In this document: piece after piece, positions 41,233 through 48,771 of the stretch
How positions within the stretch are numbered: position 1 is the stretch's first letter
Layout of the letters: each line of letters starts with the position of its first letter
Origin: Ruminococcoides sp052118065
GTDB taxonomy: Bacteria > Bacillota > Clostridia > Oscillospirales > Acutalibacteraceae
Assembly (NCBI GenBank): GCA_052118065.1
Contig: JBQKHY010000003.1
Location: forward strand, 62,001-126,000
DNA length: 64,000 bases
Reading direction: 5' to 3'
Notes under the pieces: model-generated
The model's input: the letters and a program-made list of their open reading frames with translations, nothing else
What the model was told of the DNA's origin: nothing
Database searches by the model: none
Position numbers and translations under genes: made by a program

Positions 41233-41260
41233 TTGAAATTTTCTTTACATTTGGTATAAT
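41233..41260 (+). promoter_or_regulatory. Promoter of the murD operon
   Basis: TTGAAA (41233-41238), a 16-nt spacer and TATAAT (41255-41260) with a TG extension (TGGTATAAT) lie 31 nt before the murD ATG. Confidence 0.7.
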
Positions 41261-41291
41261 AATATAGTATGTATTTAGGAGGTTGAACCTT

Positions 41292-42680
41292 ATGACAAAA
41301 ATTGATAACTTTTTTGAAAGTATAAAGGATAAGAAAGTAGCATTTTGTGGACTTGGTATCAGCAACTTTCCTGTTATGGAAATGTTCGTAAACAAAGGCA
41401 TTGATGTTACTGCTTGTGATAGAAGAAATTTTGAGGAGCTAGGTGATAACGCTAAGAAAGCCGAAGAACTTGGTGTTAAACTTTCTTTAGGTGACAATTA
41501 CCTAAAGAACCTTGATGTTGATATTGTTTTTAGAACACCGGGTATGAAGTATTATATGGATGAACTTGTAGAAATGCGTAACCGTGGTGTTGTTGTTACT
41601 TCCGAGATGGAACTTTTCTTTGAACTTGCCGACTGTCATATTATTGCAGTTACAGGTTCTGACGGCAAAACTACTACAACTTCTATTGTTTCAGAATTTC
41701 TAAAAGCTGCCGGTAAAAAGGTATTTTTAGGTGGTAATATCGGTAAGCCACTTTTACCTGAAATTGAAAGTATTACTAAGGATGATTATGCAGTAGTTGA
41801 ACTTTCTTCATTCCAGCTAATCTCAATGAAAGAAAGTCCTGAAATTGCTATTGTAACAAATGTTTCACCAAATCACCTTGATATACATAAGGATATGCAA
41901 GAATATGTTGATGCTAAGAAGAATATTCTTCTTCATCAAAATGCTTTCTCAAAGACTGTTCTTAACCTTGATAATGAAATTTCAAATTCATTCTCAAGTG
42001 ATGTTCGTGGTCAGTTAGCTAAGTTTAGCAGAAGAAATACAGTTACTAACGGTGCATATCTAAAGGATAACAAGATTGTTTATTCTGATTACGGTAAGGA
42101 AACAGAAATTATTGATATTAAAGATATTTTCATTCCGGGTATGCACAATGTAGAAAACTATATGGCTGCTATCTCTGCAGTATGGGGTATTGTTGATGTT
42201 GATACTATTGTTAAAGTAGCTAAAACATTCCAAGGTGTAGAACATAGAGCAGAATTTGTAAGAGAATTTAATGGTGTTAAGTACTACAATGACTCTATTG
42301 CATCTAGCCCTACAAGAACTGCATCAGGTACACTTTCTCTATATGATGAAAAGATTATTATTATTGCCGGTGGTTATGACAAGAACCTTAACTATGATGA
42401 ACTAGGTGAAGTTATTTGTAAGAAAGTTAAAACTTTAATTCTTATGGGTAATACTGCTGATAAGATTGAAACTTCAACTAAGAAAGCACCTAGCTATAGT
42501 GAAGGTAACCCTGTTATTTATCGTGTATCTAATATGGAAGAAGCAGTTAAAAAGGCTTCTGAAGTTGCAGTTAAGGGTGATATTGTTTCTTTATCTCCTG
42601 CAAGTGCAAGTTTTGATTTGTACAAGAATTTCATGGAGAGAGGTATTCACTTCAAGACTCTTGTTAAAGAATTGAAATGA
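41292..42680 (+). CDS. murD: UDP-N-acetylmuramoyl-L-alanine--D-glutamate ligase
   Basis: This 462-residue Mur ligase adds D-glutamate to the peptidoglycan precursor. It shows the N-terminal Rossmann-like domain (VAFCGLGISNFPVMEMFVNKG), the ATP loop ITAVTGSDGKTTTTSIV-like segment (near residue 122, here AVTGSDGKTTTTS), VVELSSFQL, VSPNHLDIH, EHRAEFVREFNGVKYYNDSIASSPTRTASG and the C-terminal ligand domain (AGGYDKNLNYDELG). The start used is ATG 41292 with AGGAGG 9 nt upstream; the TTG at 41283 overlaps that site. It opens a coupled four-gene operon, separate from other mur genes. Confidence 0.96.
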   Translation: MTKIDNFFESIKDKKVAFCGLGISNFPVMEMFVNKGIDVTACDRRNFEELGDNAKKAEELGVKLSLGDNYLKNLDVDIVFRTPGMKYYMDELVEMRNRGVVVTSEMELFFELADCHIIAVTGSDGKTTTTSIVSEFLKAAGKKVFLGGNIGKPLLPEIESITKDDYAVVELSSFQLISMKESPEIAIVTNVSPNHLDIHKDMQEYVDAKKNILLHQNAFSKTVLNLDNEISNSFSSDVRGQLAKFSRRNTVTNGAYLKDNKIVYSDYGKETEIIDIKDIFIPGMHNVENYMAAISAVWGIVDVDTIVKVAKTFQGVEHRAEFVREFNGVKYYNDSIASSPTRTASGTLSLYDEKIIIIAGGYDKNLNYDELGEVICKKVKTLILMGNTADKIETSTKKAPSYSEGNPVIYRVSNMEEAVKKASEVAVKGDIVSLSPASASFDLYKNFMERGIHFKTLVKELK

Positions 42681-43426
42681 TAAAATATCTGTCTGATGAC
42701 ACAAAATATAGGAATGTTACAGCTAAGCTAAAAGATAAGGATGTATTTTTTACCAGAATAAATGTACTGTATAAATCTTATGGGCTTAACAGTGACTTTC
42801 TTGACATATGGTATCAGTCTTTTAATGAAAATTATGTTTCACTGATTTCAAGGTTAGATAATCAGTTTATTTTGTTTTTAACAGAAAATTCTAACATTCA
42901 AGAAATTAAAGAATTTCTCAATGTGTTAGGGTTTTCTCATCTTTTGTTTAATGAAAAATATTCTCTGAATTTTAATTCTTATAAGTCAGAAATCGGCTTA
43001 ATTATGAAAAGAGAATTTATTGATAATAAAGTAAAAGAAAATAATTGTATTTTTACTACCGAGAATGAATATAAAGATGTTTTTAACTTCTTTAATAGTT
43101 GTAATTCAAGAGTTGTAAAAATTTCTGATTATGGATATTTTGTAACTGATTTACATTCTAAGGTTAGAGTAGATTGTAGTAAAATTTATTCACTTAAATT
43201 TAATGATAAAATAGTTTGTTGTGCAATAATAACAGGTGATGAATATAGTAAAATAATTTCACCAATCGCAACATTACCTCAGTATAGAAATAATGATTAT
43301 GCAAAAAGCCTTTTGAATAATATAGAAGAAGACAACCTATATTTATTTTGTGAAGATAATTTAAAAGATTGCTATACCAAAATGGGTTTTAATATAATAG
43401 GAAAATGGAAGGAAATACATAGATGA
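42677..43426 (+). CDS. GNAT-like acetyltransferase, function unknown
   Basis: This 249-residue protein has a diverged C-terminal GNAT-like domain (about residues 150-249). The segment SPIATLPQYRNNDYAKSLLNNI resembles the acetyl-CoA-binding motif Q/R-x-x-G-x-G/A, here with Asn-Asp-Tyr-Ala in place of the Gly pair, and the end CYTKMGFNIIGKWKEIHR is typical. The N-terminal half has no motif I recognise. It is coupled by ATGA overlaps to murD before and to the PLP enzyme after it. Its acceptor is unknown. Confidence 0.7.
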   Translation: MIKYLSDDTKYRNVTAKLKDKDVFFTRINVLYKSYGLNSDFLDIWYQSFNENYVSLISRLDNQFILFLTENSNIQEIKEFLNVLGFSHLLFNEKYSLNFNSYKSEIGLIMKREFIDNKVKENNCIFTTENEYKDVFNFFNSCNSRVVKISDYGYFVTDLHSKVRVDCSKIYSLKFNDKIVCCAIITGDEYSKIISPIATLPQYRNNDYAKSLLNNIEEDNLYLFCEDNLKDCYTKMGFNIIGKWKEIHR

Positions 43427-44676
43427 GTTTTTTTGATTTGGATAGTAAAATATTAGAACTATCTGAAAAAGCAATGGAAGAGTGCAGAACTCAGTTCCAA
43501 GAAATAGAGAGAATACAAGAATATAACCAGAATAAAATGTTAAAAGCATTCCAAACTTGTGGTGTTTCAGAAAGCCACTTTGCTGACAGTACAGGTTATG
43601 GTTATAGTGATAGAGGTAGAGAAGTCCTTGATGAAGTATATGCCACTGCTTTTGGTGCTGAAGATGCAATAGTAAGACAAAGTTTTCAGTCCGGTACTCA
43701 CGCATTAACAGTTGCTTTATTTGGTATGCTAAGACCTGGGGACACTGTGCTCTCAGTTGTAGGTATTCCTTACGATACAATCAGAAGTGTAATTGGTATT
43801 GAGGGTAACTATTCAGGCTCATTAAAGGACTTTGACATTCATTATGATGAAGTACCTTTAAAAGATAATGAAGTTGATTATGATGCTTTAGTTGAAAAAC
43901 TAAAGTCAAAACCTAAAATGGCTTATATTCAGCGTTCAAGAGGTTATTCTCTAAGAAGAGCATTAACTATTGCTGATATTAAGAAAATTACTGAAATAGT
44001 AAAGAAAGAGTCACCTGAAACAATTGTTATGGTTGATAATTGTTACGGTGAATTTGTTGAAGAACTGGAACCAACTCAAGTTGGTGCAGATATTATGGCT
44101 GGTTCTTTAATTAAGAATGCTGGTGGTGGTATTGCTCCAACAGGTGGTTATATTGCCGGTAGAAAAGATTTAGTAGAAATTTGCAGTTACAGACTTACAA
44201 CACCGGGTACAGGTAGAGAATTAGGTGCAACAATCAGCACTAAGAGAGAAATGTTCCTAGGTGCATTTAACTCACCACATATTACAGGTGAAGCTATGAA
44301 AACTGCAGTTTTTGCAAGTACACTATTTACATTAATGGGTTACGGTGTATCTCCAACTATGGATGAAAAAAGAGGAGATATTGTACAAGCAATTCTTCTT
44401 GAAAATGAAGAAAACCTTATTGCCTTTTGTGAGGGTATTCAAGCAGGTTCACCGGTAGATAGCTATGTAACACCTGTACCGGATGATTTACCGGGATATG
44501 ATAGCAAGGTTATTATGGCTGCCGGTACATTTACTTTAGGTTCAAGTATTGAACTTTCTGCCGATGCACCACTTAGAGAACCTTTTGCAGTATGGATGCA
44601 AGGTTCATTTAACTTCCATTGTGGCAAAACCGGTGTTCTTATTGCAGCAGATAGAATTTTAAAGAAAAATAAGTAA
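43423..44676 (+). CDS. PLP-dependent enzyme, YnbB/aluminium resistance family
   Basis: This 417-residue fold-type I PLP enzyme belongs to the methionine gamma-lyase-like YnbB family. It shows SESHFADSTGYGYSDRGRE, GAEDAIVRQSFQSGTHALTVALFGMLRPGD, IQRSRGYSLRRALTI, VMVDNCYGEFVE and the Schiff-base Lys in GSLIKNAGGGIAPTGGYIAG (about residue 230). The name aluminium resistance protein is historical; a cystathionine/methionine lyase-like activity is predicted but the true substrate is not known. The ATG overlaps the previous stop (ATGA), and the YjbR gene starts one base after its end. Confidence 0.86.
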   Translation: MSFFDLDSKILELSEKAMEECRTQFQEIERIQEYNQNKMLKAFQTCGVSESHFADSTGYGYSDRGREVLDEVYATAFGAEDAIVRQSFQSGTHALTVALFGMLRPGDTVLSVVGIPYDTIRSVIGIEGNYSGSLKDFDIHYDEVPLKDNEVDYDALVEKLKSKPKMAYIQRSRGYSLRRALTIADIKKITEIVKKESPETIVMVDNCYGEFVEELEPTQVGADIMAGSLIKNAGGGIAPTGGYIAGRKDLVEICSYRLTTPGTGRELGATISTKREMFLGAFNSPHITGEAMKTAVFASTLFTLMGYGVSPTMDEKRGDIVQAILLENEENLIAFCEGIQAGSPVDSYVTPVPDDLPGYDSKVIMAAGTFTLGSSIELSADAPLREPFAVWMQGSFNFHCGKTGVLIAADRILKKNK

Positions 44677-44677
44677 T

Positions 44678-45034
44678 ATGAATTTTGAAAGTTTAGTTAA
44701 ATCAATCACTGAAATATTCAGCGAAGAACCTGATAAACCCTTTAAAAATGATAATGTTTCTACTGTATTTAGACATAGCAATAATAACAAATGGTTTGCT
44801 TTATTAATGAAAATCCCTAAGAATAGATTAGGTGAATATTCTGATAAAATAGTAGATATTGTCAATGTAAAATGTGACCCAATAATGCTAGGTTCACTTT
44901 TAGAAGAAAAAGGTTTTTATCCGGCATACCATATGAATAAAGAACATTGGATAACAATATGCCTAGATGGTTCGGTTGATGATGAAAAGATACTTTCATT
45001 AATAGATATTAGCTACGATTTAACAGTAAAATAA
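44678..45034 (+). CDS. MmcQ/YjbR family protein
   Basis: This 118-residue protein has the YjbR double-wing-like fold: VSTVFRHSNNNKWFALLMKIP, IVDIVNVKCDPIMLGSLLEEKGFYPAYHMNKEHWITICLDGS. The family is small, cytoplasmic and of unknown function, with a MotA/DNA-binding-like fold. The gene starts one base after the PLP enzyme, so it is translationally tied to it. It is convergent with tadA and shares a terminator. Confidence 0.88.
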   Translation: MNFESLVKSITEIFSEEPDKPFKNDNVSTVFRHSNNNKWFALLMKIPKNRLGEYSDKIVDIVNVKCDPIMLGSLLEEKGFYPAYHMNKEHWITICLDGSVDDEKILSLIDISYDLTVK

Positions 45035-45043
45035 GCAGAAAAA

Positions 45044-45077
45044 AGTCCTTAACAATCTACTTGTTAAGGACTAATTT
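45044..45077. terminator. Bidirectional terminator between the YjbR gene and tadA
   Basis: AGTCCTTAACA (45044-45054) pairs with TGTTAAGGACT (45062-45072). The A run before and T-rich bases after give usable tails on both strands; the minus side has six T residues. Confidence 0.85.
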
Positions 45078-45532
45078 TATGTTCTTTTGTTTCTTAAATA
45101 TTTAAAGAACTTATCAAAAAGTTCCAATGATTCTTTTTCTTTAAAGCCACCTTCATAACTAACTTTGAAATTTTCTTTCATATTAAATATATTGATAACA
45201 GAACCACAAGCACCATACTTTTTATCATATGCACCAAAATATACATTAGGTATTCTGGCATTAACTATAGCACCGGCACACATAGGGCAAGGCTCCATTG
45301 TTACATACATTTCACATTGCCAAAGTCTCCATCCGGATAACTCATTACAAGCATTATCTATTGCAATAACCTCGGCATGATGAAGTGCATTTTTAGTTTT
45401 TTCTCTTGTGTTGTGAGCCTTAGCAATTACAACATTATCTTTAACAATTACTGCACCAACAGGAACTTCATTTTCTTCTAAAGCTAACTTAGCCTCATTA
45501 AGTGCAATGTCCATAAACTTTTCATTATACAT
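45077..45532 (-). CDS. tadA: tRNA-specific adenosine deaminase
   Basis: This 151-residue zinc deaminase converts A34 to inosine in the anticodon of tRNA-Arg(ACG). It shows EVPVGAVIV, the HAE zinc and catalytic Glu motif (LHHAEVIAI), the Cys ligands in TMEPCPMCAGAIVNARI, and DKKYGACGS. Length and motifs match TadA rather than cytidine deaminase. It begins 2 nt after the CPBP gene on the same strand, so both are co-transcribed. Confidence 0.94.
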   Translation of the reverse strand: MYNEKFMDIALNEAKLALEENEVPVGAVIVKDNVVIAKAHNTREKTKNALHHAEVIAIDNACNELSGWRLWQCEMYVTMEPCPMCAGAIVNARIPNVYFGAYDKKYGACGSVINIFNMKENFKVSYEGGFKEKESLELFDKFFKYLRNKRT

Positions 45533-45534
45533 AA

Positions 45535-46539
45535 TTAAAAACCTATTAGAGTAATAAATGCTTCAATAATGAAGAATGAAAGAAGAATTATAGTACCTGG
45601 ATTAGCAAAGAATTGAACTATCCTATCCTTAGCACCTAAACTTACAATAGATTTATTTCCAAATTTAAAGTTAAGACCCTTTTTTATTAGTAAAACTATT
45701 GAAATAAAGCCTAGCAGAGTAAGTACAAAAATAACTACTGATGAAATTACAGAATATAAATTGTCACCAACATAGTTAGCTACAATATCAATAATTACTG
45801 ATATACCATTGTTTAGTAGATGTAAAACCATTGCCGGAATAATTGAATTTGTCTTTACTACTATAAATCCACAAGCTAGTCCTACAATAAATGCAAATGG
45901 AATTTGTACAAAGTTACCATGCATAAATCCAAATAGTAGGGATGACATCAGAATTGCAAAGCCATCACCGAATTTTCTAAATGAATTTAAGATAACACCT
46001 CTAAACATAAATTCCTCAGTTAAAGCAGGAATAATTGCAATACATATAAAGTAAATAACTTGGTCAAGTGGTGTTTTGGTTGTAAATTCAACACCGGTTG
46101 TGTTGGTTAAACCAAATATACTTAAATTGTAATCTAGAAGGCTAACTACAATATTTGCAATAGTACAAATTGCATATCCACCTAATACTAATAATAAGGG
46201 ATTATATTTCTTATTATTGCTAACCGGAATAACATTACTGAATTTGTAATGAAATATTAAACAGAATACAAATGGCACAACAAAGAAACCGGCAAATTCA
46301 CCTAAACCATTAATAATGTAATCGTAAGAAGAATAACTGTTTTGTGATGCTGTGCTTGTAAGAGAAGAACTTTGACCGAAAAAACTTATAAACATAAATA
46401 GTACAGTAGCTGCAATATTCATAAATATAATTGCAATAAACAACATAAAGGAAAGTTTGTTGCTTTCTTTTCTAATTAGTTTTTTCTCTTGATTTATTTG
46501 ATAATTGTGGTACAATTGTTGTTGAAAAAAGTTATTCAT
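45535..46539 (-). CDS. CPBP family intramembrane metalloprotease
   Basis: This 334-residue polytopic membrane protein belongs to the CAAX protease / bacteriocin-processing family. It shows the EExxxR motif (TEEFMFRGVILNSFRK), the FGFMHGN motif and the distal VKTNSIIPAMVLHLLNN with a His ligand. These are the three metal and catalytic motifs of the family. The substrate is unknown. The start used is ATG 46539, 7 nt after GAGGT; an ATG at 46569 lies in the promoter -10. It has a consensus promoter divergent from infC. Confidence 0.85.
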   Translation of the reverse strand: MNNFFQQQLYHNYQINQEKKLIRKESNKLSFMLFIAIIFMNIAATVLFMFISFFGQSSSLTSTASQNSYSSYDYIINGLGEFAGFFVVPFVFCLIFHYKFSNVIPVSNNKKYNPLLLVLGGYAICTIANIVVSLLDYNLSIFGLTNTTGVEFTTKTPLDQVIYFICIAIIPALTEEFMFRGVILNSFRKFGDGFAILMSSLLFGFMHGNFVQIPFAFIVGLACGFIVVKTNSIIPAMVLHLLNNGISVIIDIVANYVGDNLYSVISSVVIFVLTLLGFISIVLLIKKGLNFKFGNKSIVSLGAKDRIVQFFANPGTIILLSFFIIEAFITLIGF

Positions 46540-46567
46540 TTTGTCTACCTCGACTTTCATTAGTATC

Positions 46568-46596
46568 ATATTATCAAATTTCTAATTAATTGTCAA
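46568..46596 (-). promoter_or_regulatory. Sigma-A promoter of the CPBP-tadA operon
   Basis: On the minus strand TTGACA (plus 46591-46596), 17 nt and TAATAT (plus 46568-46573) lie about 29 nt before ATG 46539, arguing against the upstream ATG at 46569. Confidence 0.75.
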
Positions 46597-46603
46597 AAAG
46601 GTA

Positions 46604-46632
46604 TTGACAAATTAAATGCTTTTATATATAAT
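46604..46632 (+). promoter_or_regulatory. Sigma-A promoter of infC-rpmI-rplT
   Basis: TTGACA (46604-46609), 17 nt and TATAAT (46627-46632) are a full consensus match. It predicts a start near 46639 and a leader of about 140 nt. Confidence 0.88.
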
Positions 46633-46638
46633 GATTGA

Positions 46639-46780
46639 GTAAAAGAAAGAAAGGCAGTTATGCTTTCACCTACGGGGTGCCGTCTGCGTGGGTTAATACT
46701 TACAGTTTTTTACTGATGCGTATTAGAGTGGACGGAGTTTATCTGTCCACTTTTTTAATTTATTTTGGAGGTGCTCGACA
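46639..46780 (+). promoter_or_regulatory. infC operon leader RNA (L20-type) with attenuator
   Basis: The leader runs from the predicted start to the infC start codon and contains several pairings, for example TAATAC (46695-46700) with GTATTA (46720-46725), followed by a terminator hairpin at 46727-46756. In Firmicutes the infC-rpmI-rplT leader binds L20 and ends transcription early when L20 is in excess. The class is inferred from gene order and layout, not from a model search. Confidence 0.7.
46727..46756 (+). terminator. Attenuator terminator in the infC leader
   Basis: AGTGGAC (46727-46733) pairs with GTCCACT (46745-46751) and is followed by a T run. It lies before the GGAGG ribosome site, so termination here would switch off the operon. 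Confidence 0.82.
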
Positions 46781-47299
46781 ATCAGCAACAAGAAACTACA
46801 GATTAACGAAGAAGTCCGTGATAAGGAAGTAAGACTAATTGGTGCCGAAGGCGAACAGCTAGGAATTATGTCTTCAGAAAAAGCTTTCAATATAGCAATG
46901 GAGAGTAACCTTGACTTAGTTAAGATTGCTCCACAGGCAAAGCCACCTGTTTGCAAAGTAATGGACTATGGCAAGTATCGTTTTGAACAAGCTAAAAGGG
47001 AAAAAGAAAATAAGAAGAACCAGCGTACTTTTGATATTAAGGAAGTTAGACTTTCACTAAATATTGATGTGCATGACTTCAACACAAAACTTAACAATGC
47101 CCTTAAGTTTATTAAGAAAGGCGATAAGGTTAAGGTTTCAATTCGCTTTAGAGGTAGAGAAATGGGTCATCCTGAGCAGGGTTATGACACAATGAACCGT
47201 TTTGCTAAAGCTTGTGAAGAAGTTGCTGTTATCGAAAAACCAGCAAAACTTGAAGGTAGAAATATGCTAATGTTTCTAGCTCCTAAGCCAAATAAGTAA
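46781..47299 (+). CDS. infC: Translation initiation factor IF-3, ATC start
   Basis: This 172-residue factor has the N-terminal IF3 domain (SNKKLQINEEVRDKEVRLIGAEGEQLGIMSSEKA), the linker and the C-terminal domain (VRLSLNIDVHDFNTKLNNALKFIKKGDKVKVSIRFRGREMGHPEQG). The reading frame has no ATG before residue 30, inside the N-domain. The well-placed start is ATC at 46781, 9 nt after GGAGG (46767-46771). IF3 discriminates against non-AUG starts, so a rare start gives feedback control; E. coli infC uses AUU for this. It lies in the infC-rpmI-rplT order. Confidence 0.96.
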   Translation: MSNKKLQINEEVRDKEVRLIGAEGEQLGIMSSEKAFNIAMESNLDLVKIAPQAKPPVCKVMDYGKYRFEQAKREKENKKNQRTFDIKEVRLSLNIDVHDFNTKLNNALKFIKKGDKVKVSIRFRGREMGHPEQGYDTMNRFAKACEEVAVIEKPAKLEGRNMLMFLAPKPNK

Positions 47300-47320
47300 T
47301 TTTTAAGGAGGATTTTCATA

Positions 47321-47518
47321 ATGGGAAAGATTAAGACACATAGTGGTGCAAAAAAGAGATTTAAACTTTCTAAGAATGGTAAGGTTATCCGTGCTCATGC
47401 TAATAAGCAGCACATTCTTAACAAGAAGAACACAAAGCGTAAGAGAGGTCTAAGACAGACTTGTGTAGCTGATAAGACAAATACAGCTCAGATTAAGAAA
47501 TTAATCCCTTACAAATAA
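47321..47518 (+). CDS. rpmI: 50S ribosomal protein L35
   Basis: This 65-residue basic protein shows the L35 pattern KIKTHSGAKKRFKLSKNGKVIRAHANKQHILNKKNTKRKRGLRQ. Length is standard. AAGGAGG lies 9 nt before ATG. It sits between infC and rplT, and is likely co-regulated with them by the leader. Confidence 0.97.
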   Translation: MGKIKTHSGAKKRFKLSKNGKVIRAHANKQHILNKKNTKRKRGLRQTCVADKTNTAQIKKLIPYK

Positions 47519-47563
47519 TTAACTTTTTGAATTTAACTTACGAAATAACGGAGGAAATATAGA

Positions 47564-47914
47564 ATGGCTCGTGTAAAAGGCGCGATGATGACTCGCAAAA
47601 GAAGAAACAAAACATTAAAGCTTGCTAAGGGTTATTACGGTGCAAAGAGTAAGCACTTTAAGATGGCTAAGCAGGCAGTTATGAAATCTGGTAACTATGC
47701 ATACATTGGTCGTAAGCAGAAGAAGAGAGATTTCAGAAGACTTTGGATCACAAGAATTTCTGCAGCTTGTAAGCTAAACGGCACAAACTACAGCACATTT
47801 ATGAATGGTCTTAAGAAGGCTAACATTGACCTTAACAGAAAGATGCTTTCAGAAATCGCTATTTCTGATCCAGCAGCTTTTGCTAGCCTTGTTGAAAAAG
47901 TTACAAAAGCTTAA
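47564..47914 (+). CDS. rplT: 50S ribosomal protein L20
   Basis: This 116-residue basic protein shows ARVKGAMMTRKRRNKTLKLAKGYYGAKSKHFKMAKQAVMKSGNYAYIGRKQKKRDFRRLWITRISAACKLNG in order (blocks of the L20 family) and the C-terminal helical domain, which also binds its own leader RNA in Firmicutes. It binds 23S rRNA early in 50S assembly. GGAGG lies before ATG. A strong terminator follows. Confidence 0.97.
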   Translation: MARVKGAMMTRKRRNKTLKLAKGYYGAKSKHFKMAKQAVMKSGNYAYIGRKQKKRDFRRLWITRISAACKLNGTNYSTFMNGLKKANIDLNRKMLSEIAISDPAAFASLVEKVTKA

Positions 47915-47921
47915 GTGTTAT

Positions 47922-47953
47922 GCGTTTGAGGTTCTTACCTCAAACGCTTTTTA
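47922..47953 (+). terminator. Terminator after rplT
   Basis: GCGTTTGAGGT (47922-47932) pairs with ACCTCAAACGC (47937-47947) across a TCTT loop, followed by TTTTTAC. A clear intrinsic terminator. Confidence 0.9.
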
Positions 47954-47976
47954 CTATCTAAAAAAGAGGTCATTAT

Positions 47977-48771
47977 ATGAAGTTTGTTACAAGTAGAGAA
48001 AATGGTACTCTAAAGCATATTCATAAATTGGTAAAGCAGAAAAAGTATAGAAACAAAAATAAGCAGTTTGTTGCAGAAGGCTTAAGGACTTGCCAAGATG
48101 TTTTGATTTCTAATATTCATATTGATGTGCTACTTTGTAGCGAAAATTTCTATACCAGAAATCTTGAATTATGCAATAGATTAGAGTCAATTTCTGATGA
48201 ATCAATAGTTGTACCTAACAATATTTTCAATGTTTTATCCGATACAAAGTCACCACAAGGTGTAATGCTTGTACTTAAAACACTTGACAAAACTGATGAT
48301 ATTGATAAAATTGATTATAATGGTAAGTTTGTACTTTTAGACAATGTGCAAAATCCGGACAATATTGCAACTGTGTTGCGTTCTGCCGATGCTTTTTCAA
48401 TCAAAGGTGTATTTATTACAAAAGATTCTTGTGATATTTATAGTCCCAAGGTTGTAAGAGGTAGTATGGGTGCAATTTTCCGTGTACCTTTCTATATTAT
48501 TAATGATGCAGAAGAATATATTGAATGTGAGTTTAATAAGCATGGTAGGTCTTATGCTGCTTGTTTAAAGGATACTGCAAAAACTCTGGGGGACTTTGAG
48601 TTTTCAAAGAATGCTCTTGTTGTAATAGGTAACGAAGCTAATGGACTAAGTGAAATGACCATTAATGCTTGTAACTATCAGGTTATTGTACCTATGAAGG
48701 GCAAGATTGATTCTCTAAATGCCGGAGTAGCAGCTAGTATAATTATGTGGGAAATGTCAAATAATGAATAA
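47977..48771 (+). CDS. TrmH/SpoU family RNA 2'-O-methyltransferase
   Basis: This 264-residue protein has an N-terminal SpoU substrate-binding domain (FVAEGLRTCQDVL, residues 1-100) and a SpoU knot domain. Its three motifs are LLDNVQNPDNIATVLRSADAF (motif 1, with Asn and Arg), VVIGNEANGLS (motif 2) and IVPMKGKIDSLNAGVAASIIMWE (motif 3). The knot binds S-adenosylmethionine. The target nucleotide (rRNA or tRNA) cannot be read from sequence. The gene starts 24 nt after the rplT terminator, with AGAGG upstream, and overlaps dprA by 8 nt. Confidence 0.9.
   Translation: MKFVTSRENGTLKHIHKLVKQKKYRNKNKQFVAEGLRTCQDVLISNIHIDVLLCSENFYTRNLELCNRLESISDESIVVPNNIFNVLSDTKSPQGVMLVLKTLDKTDDIDKIDYNGKFVLLDNVQNPDNIATVLRSADAFSIKGVFITKDSCDIYSPKVVRGSMGAIFRVPFYIINDAEEYIECEFNKHGRSYAACLKDTAKTLGDFEFSKNALVVIGNEANGLSEMTINACNYQVIVPMKGKIDSLNAGVAASIIMWEMSNNE

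Noticed and set aside
46635..46832. Small open frame in the infC leader
   Set aside because: It runs through the leader structures and terminator into infC in another frame; no ribosome site.
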